A DNA stretch of 5,735 nt from Ruminococcus sp. UBA3286 (GCA_002362135.1 DETO01000114.1:11488-17222), one strand, 5' to 3'. Shown: positions 1 to 5,649, counted from the stretch's first letter. A program made the numbers and translations. Notes: generated by a model not told the origin, from the sequence alone.

Positions 1-14
1 TTTTCAAAAAACAC

Positions 15-43
15 TTGCATTTTCTTTCAAGATGTGATATAAT
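15..43 (+). promoter_or_regulatory. sigma-A promoter of rpmB
   Basis: A -35 box TTGCAT (15-20) and a -10 box TATAAT (38-43) are separated by exactly 17 bp. The -10 box is preceded by TG one base upstream (35-36), an extended -10. Transcription should begin near 49-51, which is just at the foot of the folded leader described at 53-129. No competing promoter is seen between here and the gene. Confidence 0.85.
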
Positions 44-52
44 ATTAATGTT

Positions 53-129
53 GCTTATTTCGGCTGATAAAATCGGTCGTCCAAAGGGCGGTCGGCGCGT
101 CAGACAAGTTCTGATGTATTGCCGAAAGC
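53..129 (+). promoter_or_regulatory. structured 5' leader RNA of rpmB, candidate autoregulatory element
   Basis: The untranslated leader can fold into a three-way junction. P1 pairs 58-64 with 121-127 (seven Watson-Crick pairs) and can be extended by GC (53-54) with GC (128-129). P2 pairs 74-82 with 86-94 around an AAA loop, nine pairs including G-U. P3 pairs 98-104 with 110-116 around a five-base loop, seven pairs with one G-U. A separate option pairs GGCTG (62-66) with CAGCC (151-155), between the Shine-Dalgarno and the ATG; this cannot coexist with P1. The pairings are read directly from the sequence. Translational control by L28 or another ligand is inference, based on the general habit of ribosomal protein genes to have such leaders. 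I do not recall an established leader family for L28. Confidence 0.55.
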
Positions 130-157
130 TATAAATTAGGTAAGGAGGTGCAGCCTG

Positions 158-343
158 ATGGCAAAATGTGATATCTGCGGAAAGGGAGTTACTTTCGGTA
201 TTAAGGTTTCCCACTCTCACAGACGTACAAACAGAACATGGAAGCCTAATGTTAAGCGTGTTAAGGCTATCGTCAAGGGTACTCCTTGTCATATCTACGC
301 TTGCTCAAGATGCCTGCGTTCTGGTAAGGTTGAGAGAGCATAA
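158..343 (+). CDS. rpmB: 50S ribosomal protein L28
   Basis: This 61-residue protein is a structural component of the large ribosomal subunit. The N-terminus MAKCDICGKGV, the central HSHRRTNRTWKPN stretch and the basic composition are diagnostic of bacterial L28, and the length is right for the Firmicutes form. It has two CxxC pairs, C4/C7 and C49/C52, the arrangement of the zinc-binding (C+) L28 variant; zinc-independent paralogues lose these cysteines. The ATG at 158 is preceded by AAGGAGGTG (142-150) at good spacing. The gene stands alone between its own promoter (15-43) and a terminator (361-389). The structured leader suggests control at translation or early termination. Identification is certain; zinc binding is inferred from the cysteines. 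Confidence 0.98.
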   Translation: MAKCDICGKGVTFGIKVSHSHRRTNRTWKPNVKRVKAIVKGTPCHIYACSRCLRSGKVERA

Positions 344-360
344 TTACATTATGAAATATA

Positions 361-389
361 GAGCGTTCCGTTCGGAGCGCTCTTTATTT
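361..389 (+). terminator. intrinsic terminator of rpmB
   Basis: Nine base pairs (361-369 with 374-382, one G-U) close a four-base GTTC loop. A T-rich tract TTTATTT follows at once. It lies 17 bases past the rpmB stop codon and would end the rpmB transcript before the next promoter. Confidence 0.85.
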
Positions 390-422
390 ATATCTGCATT
401 CAAAAGTGCTATAGCGTTTTTA

Positions 423-451
423 TTGACAATGCAGCGTCTTTGATGTATAAT
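423..451 (+). promoter_or_regulatory. consensus sigma-A promoter of the membrane-protein gene
   Basis: TTGACA (423-428) and TATAAT (446-451) both match the sigma-A consensus perfectly with the optimal 17-bp spacing. Start of transcription would be near 457-459, leaving a leader of about 20-35 bases. A small palindrome GCTATAGC (408-415) with A/T flanks lies directly upstream of the -35 box and could be an operator, though it is short enough to be chance. A perfect promoter implies high expression unless a repressor acts. Confidence 0.85.
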
Positions 452-481
452 TATTACTAAGATAAATTGGGATTTATGAAT

Positions 482-488
482 GGAGAAG
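482..488 (+). promoter_or_regulatory. Shine-Dalgarno GGAGAAG favouring the ATG at 492
   Basis: GGAG (482-485) is six bases before the ATG at 492. The alternative ATG at 480 in the same frame has only GGGA (469-472) upstream. The stronger site supports starting at 492, which drops four residues (MEKY). Confidence 0.55.
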
Positions 489-491
489 TAT

Positions 492-986
492 ATGGTAAAG
501 TTATTTCATTTGTATAAGAATTATTATTTGGGAATTTCTTTTGTTGGAATTATTGCATTTGCTATTCAGGAAATCCCGTATATGATTATGCCGCTGATAA
601 AAATAAAATCTAATCCTATAATGAATATGCAAAATGAAATTCCATGGATAGAAAAAACACAGGGTATATTCGGTATGCTATCTATGATTTTGTTAATGTT
701 GATTGTCAGAGATGATAATATATTCTTTTCGCTCACTACAAACAAAGAAAAATGTTTTTTTGCAATAACTGTTTTAATGATATTGATAAATTTTATCGGT
801 TGGACTTTTTACTACCTCGGGTTTCAGTATAACTGGTTGATTGTCATAAGCCAGTTCGCAGTTGTTCCGTTATACTATTTGTTTTTCGGACTATGGAAAA
901 GCAATTATTTATTAGTCGGTACTGCTTCGATATTTTTTATCATTCATACCATTAACGGTTATTTGAATTTTTGTGTGAAAAGGTGA
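492..986 (+). CDS. unrecognised five-helix integral membrane protein
   Basis: I do not recognise this 164-residue protein (168 if the ATG at 480 is used). It is strongly hydrophobic with five likely membrane segments at about 13-36, 57-72, 88-111, 115-135 and 139-160, counted from the ATG at 492. Short charged loops join them: KIKSN after helix 1, VRDDN after helix 2 and NKEK before helix 3. It has no signal peptide, enzyme motif or soluble domain. Noticeable polar or bulky residues in or beside the membrane are the IPY and MPL prolines of helix 1, aromatic clusters GWTFYYLGF and PLYYLFFGLW, and HTINGYLNF at the end. The coding sequence is visibly more AT-rich than the other genes here, which partly follows from Phe/Ile/Leu/Tyr content but could also mean acquisition. 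It is monocistronic, with its own consensus promoter (423-451) and terminator (1030-1065). A role in transport, sensing or immunity cannot be told from sequence. Confidence 0.8.
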   Translation: MVKLFHLYKNYYLGISFVGIIAFAIQEIPYMIMPLIKIKSNPIMNMQNEIPWIEKTQGIFGMLSMILLMLIVRDDNIFFSLTTNKEKCFFAITVLMILINFIGWTFYYLGFQYNWLIVISQFAVVPLYYLFFGLWKSNYLLVGTASIFFIIHTINGYLNFCVKR

Positions 987-1022
987 TATGCATATTCTGA
1001 TTTATGCGAGTAATCGAATATT

Positions 1023-1076
1023 AAAAATGATCCCCGAAGCAGTTATCAATAATTGCTTCGGGGATTAAACTTTTTT
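1023..1076. terminator. bidirectional intrinsic terminator between converging genes
   Basis: A near-perfect stem pairs 1030-1045 with 1050-1065 (16 pairs, one G-U, TCAA loop). On the plus strand TTTTTT (1071-1076) follows five bases after the stem; on the minus strand the complement of AAAAA (1023-1027) follows two bases after it. It can therefore end both the membrane-protein transcript and the converging esterase transcript, whose stop codon is at 1122-1124. Confidence 0.88.
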
Positions 1077-1121
1077 ATTAGTATTAAACTAAACGGTCAG
1101 AAAGATTTTATTGCTATATAT

Positions 1122-4100
1122 TTATTTCACATGATTTGCAAGTCCTGCTATAGCCTGAGCCTTTACAGCGTCGGCAACAAGCTTTGCAACGGCGTTCGCA
1201 CCTGTCTCGCAGAAATGCGTACCGTCGGTCGAACCTTCCACAACGCCCATAAGATGATATTTAAGAGCCGCGTCGTAGCCTATAGAGTTATAATGATCGA
1301 CCATAAGCGTGTTAAGATCGATGCATGGAACGCTGTATTTCGCCGAAAGCTGCTTGCAGGCATCACAGTAATTCGAGTAGCTGTTTACAAATTTTCCGCC
1401 TGAATAAGCTTTCATGCCAATTACCGTCGTAACGAGTATGGGAGTTGCACCCTTAGCCTGAGCGGTCTTGATAAACTCCGTCATGTACCATTCATACGAA
1501 CCTGCCGCAGGAGAATCAACATTGCCGCAGGTAGGCGCGTATCTGTCTGCATTTGCCGCGCCCGAATCATTGATCGCGAACTGTATCATAACATAGTCGC
1601 CCTCTTTAAGATTATCAACAATTGACTGCCATCTGCCCTCGTCGTAGAATTTCTTCGTGGAACGTCCTGCAATGGAATTATTCACAACAGTCACATTTTC
1701 ATCAAAATAATCGGCGAGGTAATATCCCCAGCCCTGCTGCGGCGCATAAGAAGCGCGGTAACTCTGAACCGTGGAATCGCCTGCAATATAAACGGTCGGC
1801 TTATCGCTTACATCAGGATTTTTATCGTCATTTGGGTCGTAAGTCTCCGCATAGGGTTCATCTGTAGGCGTAAGTGTGATATAGTCAAGATTCGGGCCGC
1901 CGTTTTCAGTAGCGGAAACAAACTGAATATTATTCGCCCCTGATTTAAGCGGAAGAACTATTCCGAATTCTGTCCATTCAGTCCATGCGCCCGTACCCGT
2001 AAACGACTGCATCCAGTAGTTTTCCTTATCGCCGTTGACGTATATTTTCATCTTTCTGTCGAGATCCGTACCGTTTGCAAATCTTATATGCGTCATGTAA
2101 TTTCCAGATTCAGAAACTTCAACTGCAAAAGTGATATTGCTGTCAAGCATATTATCAAGATTAACATATCCGATATTTACACCTGCGGAATTAGCCTCTG
2201 TTTTCGTAAATCCTGAATTGACAGTTTCAGTTACGCCGCTTTCCCAAACCTGATCTACCGCAAAATAGCGGGGATCTTTCGTCGTGATGACCGTGGTTTC
2301 AGTTGTAACCGCCGGCGGCTGATATACGGGAAGTTCTACGATACCTGCGTCGTATTGCTGGAGGAAAAGCGCGTCCTGAGCCGTAACTCCGTCGTTTCCG
2401 CCGCATACGTCGGCGTTGATCATGCCGATATCGGTAAGCCCGTATTCGTCTTTATTTGTAAGATACTGGAGAATAAGCGTAGCGTCGGCGATTTCAACCT
2501 TGCCGTCGCAATTAGCGTCTCCGAGAAGTATTCCGTCGGGAACAGATGAAGTCGTTGTGGTCTCAGCAGGCTTTTCTGTTTCAACAGGTTTTGTTTCAGC
2601 AGTTGTGGGCGGTTCAGTTTTGACAGGAGCGATCTCCGCCTTTTCTATAAACCAGTCCTGACAATTAACGCCGTTTATCTCCCACTGCTGAACGTTTGCA
2701 CCCGAATCCTTTGAAGCGTTGATGACCTCGACAGCCGATTTATCATTTGAAATTCTCGTGCGTATCTTATATGAACCGTCGCCGTTTTTCGTGAGTTTAA
2801 ACTGCTGATTCCAATTGCCGTTAAAATTGTACAACCCGATATTCTGACCGTTCAGCGCCTTATTTCCCGAAACATCAAGAACTATCGAATCGCTGAGTGC
2901 AGAGTAGATATAATAATATCCGTCGCCGGCAGATTTGAATTTCCAGACATTATGGGCGGCAGGCGAAGTCACCCCCCACTGCTGAACATTCGCGCCGCTC
3001 TCGCCTTTGGCGTCTGCGACCTCCATATACAGACCGCTGTTCACATTCTGAAATGTGTACATTACCGTTTCATCCATGATCTCGGCAGTTATTGCGCCTG
3101 CATTATCAAAATCGTAAAGCTGCGACATAAGTTCAGCCAGTTTCATCGAACCAAGTTTGCTCTGATGGAGATCGTCGTTCGAGCCGTTAGCCTGAATCGC
3201 ATAATAATCAGCCATTTTGTCATATCCGACAGAAATGCCGAAATCCTGCCATGGATTGAAGAGATCGATAACCGTAACATTCTGCTCGCCGCCGATAGTA
3301 TCAAGCTGACCGCCAAACCAGCGTCCGCTGAGAAGAGGATTTCTGGTAAGATCGCCGCGCCTGCCCTGCTGTTTTACAAGAACGACCGTCATTCCCTTTG
3401 CTTTCGCCTTTTTGACCATATCCGTGACGGTATTGTAATATTCTTCGGCATTTGAATAATTTGTATCGTTTATGCCTATGGAAATTACATAAACGTCGCC
3501 CTCTTTGCCATAATATTCTATGGGAGCAAACTGACCTGCCTCGACAAATCCCTTTGCATATTGACCGCTTGCCGCCATATTGCGTATTTCCCAGCGGTTT
3601 TTGTCTACGTATTCGCCGAGGAACTGTCCCCAGCCATGCTGAGAAGTGTCGTCAACATTGTAGTAATTCGCAACCGTGGAATCGCCGCAAAGCCATATAA
3701 CAGGCTTCATTTCGCCTGTTGTATTCAATTGATTTATCTCGACCGCCGAAATAGAAAACGGCGTATTCGCTCTTCCTGCGACTGCCTGTATATTCAGCTG
3801 TCCGTCCGTTATGGGTATCTGAATAGTTTCAACGGCATTATTTCCCGTCAGGTTAATCATTTGCAGCATACCTTCCATTTTTATGGACGTACGCGAGCAG
3901 TTTCCCGTGATGACCTTGACTTCATACAAACCTTTCGGAAGATCGACGTTAAAAGTATTGCCTGCGTCCTCCGATTTAAACTGTACGGCGTCGCTTAGCG
4001 CTCCGTTTCCTCCTGCCGCAACATTGGCAACATTAGCAGTCTGCGCGAATCCGTAGCCCTTTGCGGAGTTGTAACCGTCGGCTGCCGATACGCCCGTATA

Positions 4101-4256
4101 TCCGCTTTCCTCATTTGCTCCAAAATCGAATTTCCAGTTTGCAGCAGCCGCGTCCGCCGTGAGCGTATTTTCCGACGATACGTTGCCGATACCTGCCGCT
4201 GCCGAAGCGCACATAACCAAAGATGTCAAGCCGCCTAAAAGCTTTTTGAATTTCAT
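1122..4256 (-). CDS. dockerin-bearing double CE12 rhamnogalacturonan acetylesterase
   Basis: This 1044-residue secreted enzyme should remove acetyl esters from rhamnogalacturonan in pectin and dock on a cellulosome scaffoldin. The order is: signal peptide (1 to about 36; KFKK, hydrophobic core, Ala-rich cleavage region), beta-sandwich galactose-binding-like domain (40-177), SGNH/CE12 esterase (184-384), CBM13 beta-trefoil (397-540), Pro/Thr linker (541-573), type I dockerin (575-641), Thr-rich linker (648-660), CBM35 (661-797) and a second CE12 esterase (819-1036). Both esterases keep the Ser nucleophile and the Asp-His pair. The ATG at 4256 is chosen because AAGAAGGAG (4265-4273) is eight bases upstream; a TTG at 4262 is too close to that site. 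Its promoter is at 4333-4361 and it ends at the shared terminator. Double CE12 proteins with an internal dockerin and CBM35 are known from cellulosome-producing clostridia. Substrate is inferred from family. Confidence 0.93.
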   Translation of the reverse strand: MKFKKLLGGLTSLVMCASAAAGIGNVSSENTLTADAAAANWKFDFGANEESGYTGVSAADGYNSAKGYGFAQTANVANVAAGGNGALSDAVQFKSEDAGNTFNVDLPKGLYEVKVITGNCSRTSIKMEGMLQMINLTGNNAVETIQIPITDGQLNIQAVAGRANTPFSISAVEINQLNTTGEMKPVIWLCGDSTVANYYNVDDTSQHGWGQFLGEYVDKNRWEIRNMAASGQYAKGFVEAGQFAPIEYYGKEGDVYVISIGINDTNYSNAEEYYNTVTDMVKKAKAKGMTVVLVKQQGRRGDLTRNPLLSGRWFGGQLDTIGGEQNVTVIDLFNPWQDFGISVGYDKMADYYAIQANGSNDDLHQSKLGSMKLAELMSQLYDFDNAGAITAEIMDETVMYTFQNVNSGLYMEVADAKGESGANVQQWGVTSPAAHNVWKFKSAGDGYYYIYSALSDSIVLDVSGNKALNGQNIGLYNFNGNWNQQFKLTKNGDGSYKIRTRISNDKSAVEVINASKDSGANVQQWEINGVNCQDWFIEKAEIAPVKTEPPTTAETKPVETEKPAETTTTSSVPDGILLGDANCDGKVEIADATLILQYLTNKDEYGLTDIGMINADVCGGNDGVTAQDALFLQQYDAGIVELPVYQPPAVTTETTVITTKDPRYFAVDQVWESGVTETVNSGFTKTEANSAGVNIGYVNLDNMLDSNITFAVEVSESGNYMTHIRFANGTDLDRKMKIYVNGDKENYWMQSFTGTGAWTEWTEFGIVLPLKSGANNIQFVSATENGGPNLDYITLTPTDEPYAETYDPNDDKNPDVSDKPTVYIAGDSTVQSYRASYAPQQGWGYYLADYFDENVTVVNNSIAGRSTKKFYDEGRWQSIVDNLKEGDYVMIQFAINDSGAANADRYAPTCGNVDSPAAGSYEWYMTEFIKTAQAKGATPILVTTVIGMKAYSGGKFVNSYSNYCDACKQLSAKYSVPCIDLNTLMVDHYNSIGYDAALKYHLMGVVEGSTDGTHFCETGANAVAKLVADAVKAQAIAGLANHVK
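1149..1802 (-). other. second CE12/SGNH esterase domain
   Basis: Residues 819-1036. Block I is GDST with nucleophile S828; the QQGWGYYLADYF that follows is classic CE12; block II is G864 in NNSIAGRSTKKF; block III reads AIND (894-897), with Ala in place of the usual Gly and Ile instead of the His of GHND; block V is DGTHF with D1011 and H1014. The oxyanion Asn N896 is kept, so activity is expected. It is more like standard rhamnogalacturonan acetylesterases than the first domain. Confidence 0.88.
1866..2276 (-). other. CBM35 carbohydrate-binding module
   Basis: Residues 661-797. It starts FAVDQVWESGVTETVNSGFT and ends NNIQFVSATENGGPNLDYITL, the hallmark calcium-dependent CBM35 pattern with the Gly-Gly-Pro-Asn-x-Asp-Tyr end. 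Several CBM35s on pectin enzymes bind uronic acids, including the unsaturated ends made by pectin lyases. That specificity is inferred here and would direct the neighbouring esterase to partly cleaved pectin. Confidence 0.85.
2334..2534 (-). other. type I dockerin module, internal position
   Basis: Residues 575-641. The first calcium loop is canonical: D580, N582, D584, E588, D591 in GDANCDGKVEIAD, followed by the helix ATLILQYL. The second repeat, ADVCGGNDGVTAQDALFLQQY (615-635), has extra residues between the first Asp and the DG, as in R. flavefaciens-type dockerins. It should bind a cohesin on a scaffoldin. It lies mid-protein between Pro/Thr linkers, so it separates the two esterases. 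Confidence 0.92.
2637..3068 (-). other. CBM13 ricin-type beta-trefoil domain
   Basis: Residues 397-540 hold three repeats of about 45 residues. The repeat marks are GLYMEV/GANVQQW, IVLDVSG/GQNIGLYNFNGNWNQQF and SAVEV/GANVQQW/QDWFIE. The GANVQQW heptapeptide occurs twice (421-427 and 519-525), and the encoding DNA keeps a recognisable direct repeat about 295 bp apart (near 2680 and 2975). The fold binds galactose or xylose-type sugars in other enzymes; here it probably targets side chains of plant wall polysaccharides. Confidence 0.8.
3105..3707 (-). other. first CE12/SGNH esterase domain
   Basis: Residues 184-384. Block I is GDST with nucleophile S193; block II glycine is G231 in NMAASGQYAKGF; block III is GIND (261-264) with oxyanion residue N263; block V is DDLH with D361 and H364. 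The QHGWGQFL sequence after block I is also typical of rhamnogalacturonan acetylesterases. It has an unusual Arg-rich stretch, KQQGRRGDLTRNPLLSGRWF (295-314), before block V. The Ser, Asn, Asp and His are all present, so it should be active. Confidence 0.85.
3726..4139 (-). other. N-terminal beta-sandwich domain of the esterase
   Basis: Residues 40-177 begin WKFDFGANEESGYTGVSA and contain GYGF, followed by alternating short strands (NTFNVDLPKGLYEVKVITG, FSISAVEI). This is the pattern of the galactose-binding-like domain found before many SGNH pectin esterases. It may bind sugar or simply pack on the catalytic domain. There is no obvious ligand-binding motif that I can name. Confidence 0.65.
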
Positions 4257-4264
4257 GATCAATT

Positions 4265-4273
4265 CTCCTTCTT
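4265..4273 (-). promoter_or_regulatory. Shine-Dalgarno AAGAAGGAG of the esterase gene
   Basis: On the minus strand AAGAAGGAG is followed by eight bases and ATG (4254-4256). Only two bases separate it from the upstream in-frame TTG (4260-4262), so the ATG is the likely start. Confidence 0.85.
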
Positions 4274-4280
4274 GGTCAAA

Positions 4281-4315
4281 GAACCTGTCCGCATAGAAAT
4301 TATGTGAGCAGGTTC
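4281..4315 (-). promoter_or_regulatory. hairpin in the 5' leader of the esterase mRNA
   Basis: GAACCTG (4309-4315 read on the minus strand) pairs perfectly with CAGGTTC (4281-4287), and inside this 4301-4306 pairs with 4290-4295 around a five-base loop, with a 2x2 internal mismatch. It sits within the roughly 70-base leader, about seven bases before the Shine-Dalgarno. There is no T tract after it, so it is not a standard attenuator. It could stabilise the 5' end or be a binding site. GTTCTTT (4278-4284, minus strand) could instead pair with AAAGAAC (4319-4325). Confidence 0.6.
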
Positions 4316-4332
4316 TGAAGTTCTTTTTATCA

Positions 4333-4361
4333 ATTATATCATATTTTCTTCACAAAGTCAA
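4333..4361 (-). promoter_or_regulatory. sigma-A promoter of the esterase gene
   Basis: On the minus strand TTGACT (4356-4361) and TATAAT (4333-4338) are 17 bp apart, and the -10 box carries an extended TG one base upstream. Transcription should start near 4326, about 70 bases before the ATG. The 4362-4477 stretch upstream is AT-rich; I see no clear catabolite-repression (cre) site in it. Confidence 0.85.
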
Positions 4362-4477
4362 CGACATGTATATGCACTTTTCACTCTTTTTCATGACATT
4401 TTCGCCTATATTGGCTTTTCTTTATCAACTATTGCATTCTCAGTAACAAAATCAATAACATTATTCTTCATATCGAC

Positions 4478-4640
4478 AGACCTGTTCGAAAGCCGTAGAA
4501 GTGCCGAATGACGCAGGATTTTTTGTGTCAGGCAAAGTCAATTTTCCACAGGAATACTGTATGTATTTCAAGGAAAATTGACAAAGCATGGCACAAAAAA
4601 GACAAGTCAGGCGGTGCTTCGGAGGTTTTCGAACAGGTCT
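4478..4640. repeat. 163-bp imperfect palindrome, MITE-like element
   Basis: The ends are a perfect 14-bp inverted repeat, AGACCTGTTCGAAA (4478-4491) with its complement at 4627-4640. Pairing continues inward along about 70-base arms: GAAGTGCCG (4498-4506) with 4612-4620 allowing G-U, TTTTTTGTG (4519-4527) with 4592-4600, and GTCAATTTTCC (4537-4547) with 4572-4582. The tip pairs 4551-4557 with 4563-4569. It codes for nothing convincing. The right end overlaps the peptidase stop codon (4639-4641). Size, terminal inverted repeats and whole-length pairing fit a miniature inverted-repeat element or an intergenic palindromic repeat; no clear target-site duplication is seen. As RNA it would be a long hairpin protecting or ending the peptidase transcript, which has no other terminator. 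Confidence 0.65.
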
Positions 4641-5643
4641 AATACCATGGACGAATAGTAACAGCCTGACAGCCAAGTTCTTCATAACGCTGCTGAGCTT
4701 TATCGCGATTATATGGAACTGCCGCGCCGCGCTGAGGATCGTGAAAATAAAAATTCTCATCATCGTATCCGACAAGCAGCATACAATGTTCATTCGAGAG
4801 CCAATAAAATTCCTCGCCGCTCTCCTTTATTATCCACGAGTTCTTCTGCCTTTTTTCAGAGGGCATCATATTTATGGTTGCCCAGACAAGAACAGGCTCA
4901 CCGAAATCAATATATTCCATGCAAAGATCGTTCAGAGATATCCCTGACAGATTGGCGACATCAAAATAATTCTCCGAAAGATAGAGTGAAAGCGCATTTA
5001 TTATCGCTCCGCTGTAGCAGCCGAATCCGTCCTTATGGTGCGGATCGCCGATAAAAGCTTTATTGGGATCGGCGCAATAAATTGTCCCGTCATCAGCTTT
5101 TTCAAGGGGAGCAATCTCTATATAATTCTTGTCCGCAAGTTCGAGAGCCGAAACTTCAAATCCGTAATATTTCAGCAGCATGGACGTGCTGACCAGTTCG
5201 CAGCCCGTTGGATACGAATCCTGCGATATGTAGGGCGCGTCAATGAGCGTTATGTATTTTTCAGTATTCGTCTCTATATATTCTTCAATATTCTTCGCTT
5301 CCGTAACAACAAACCCGGTCTCTGCCACTCTTTCGGTTTCTTCCGAAGTTACGGGCAGAATTTCAGTCGTGCTTTCCGTTACGGGAGTTTTAGTAACGTC
5401 GGGAACTGTTTTTTTGGAATTTTCATCTTTGATCTCTGATTCAGACGAATCCTCATCAGCAGCGGAAAGTGAATTTTCCGCAAATACGTCTTCAAATTCT
5501 TCCGATACGGACTGCTCGTCCGATTCCGAAACATTCTCTGCACTAAGATAATTGTAGTTGTCGCCTCTGTCAGATTCCGCGCAGGCAGTGAGCATTGCCG
5601 CTGCCATGGCAACTGCTGTCAAAAAAATTCTGTTATTTTTCAT
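4639..5643 (-). CDS. C39-like cysteine peptidase lipoprotein
   Basis: This 334-residue protein is a predicted surface lipoprotein. The N-terminus MKNNRIFLTAVAMAAAMLTAC is a lipoprotein signal with lipobox LTAC; C21 would be lipidated. Residues 22-130 are a low-complexity linker rich in Asp, Glu, Ser and Thr, long enough to reach through the wall. The C-terminal domain (about 131-334) matches the C39-like papain-fold family (Peptidase_C39_2): Q141 and C148 in SQDSYPTGCELVS, H287 in NEHCMLLVGYD, and D302 in FHDP form a plausible oxyanion Gln and Cys-His-Asp triad. It is not a bacteriocin-exporter peptidase, because no ABC-transporter parts are attached. The ATG at 5643 follows GGGGA at six bases; an in-frame TTG at 5661 would put extra residues before the signal peptide. 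The substrate is unknown. The stop codon touches the palindromic element. Confidence 0.88.
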   Translation of the reverse strand: MKNNRIFLTAVAMAAAMLTACAESDRGDNYNYLSAENVSESDEQSVSEEFEDVFAENSLSAADEDSSESEIKDENSKKTVPDVTKTPVTESTTEILPVTSEETERVAETGFVVTEAKNIEEYIETNTEKYITLIDAPYISQDSYPTGCELVSTSMLLKYYGFEVSALELADKNYIEIAPLEKADDGTIYCADPNKAFIGDPHHKDGFGCYSGAIINALSLYLSENYFDVANLSGISLNDLCMEYIDFGEPVLVWATINMMPSEKRQKNSWIIKESGEEFYWLSNEHCMLLVGYDDENFYFHDPQRGAAVPYNRDKAQQRYEELGCQAVTIRPWY

Positions 5644-5649
5644 AATTTT

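Noticed and set aside
1053..1403. Plus-strand open frame of 116 codons
   Set aside because: It lies opposite the second CE12 domain, starts within the terminator region and has no ribosome site or recognisable domain.
2952..3455. Plus-strand open frame of 167 codons
   Set aside because: It is antisense to the intact CBM13 and first CE12 domains; its composition is that of a reverse-strand shadow.
4257..4262. TTG start for the esterase at 4262
   Set aside because: It leaves only two bases to the GGAG ribosome site; the ATG six bases downstream has ideal spacing.
4461..4793. Minus-strand open frame of 110 codons running through the 163-bp palindrome
   Set aside because: It overlaps the conserved catalytic end of the peptidase in another frame and crosses the non-coding palindrome; no family resemblance is seen.
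5243..5551. Plus-strand Ser-rich open frame opposite the peptidase linker
   Set aside because: It is the complement of the low-complexity Glu/Ser/Thr linker, which naturally stays open and Ser-rich on the other strand.
4639..5643. Peptidase as part of a bacteriocin export system
   Set aside because: C39 peptidases of exporters are fused to ABC transporters; here there is a lipobox and linker instead, and no precursor peptide gene is visible.
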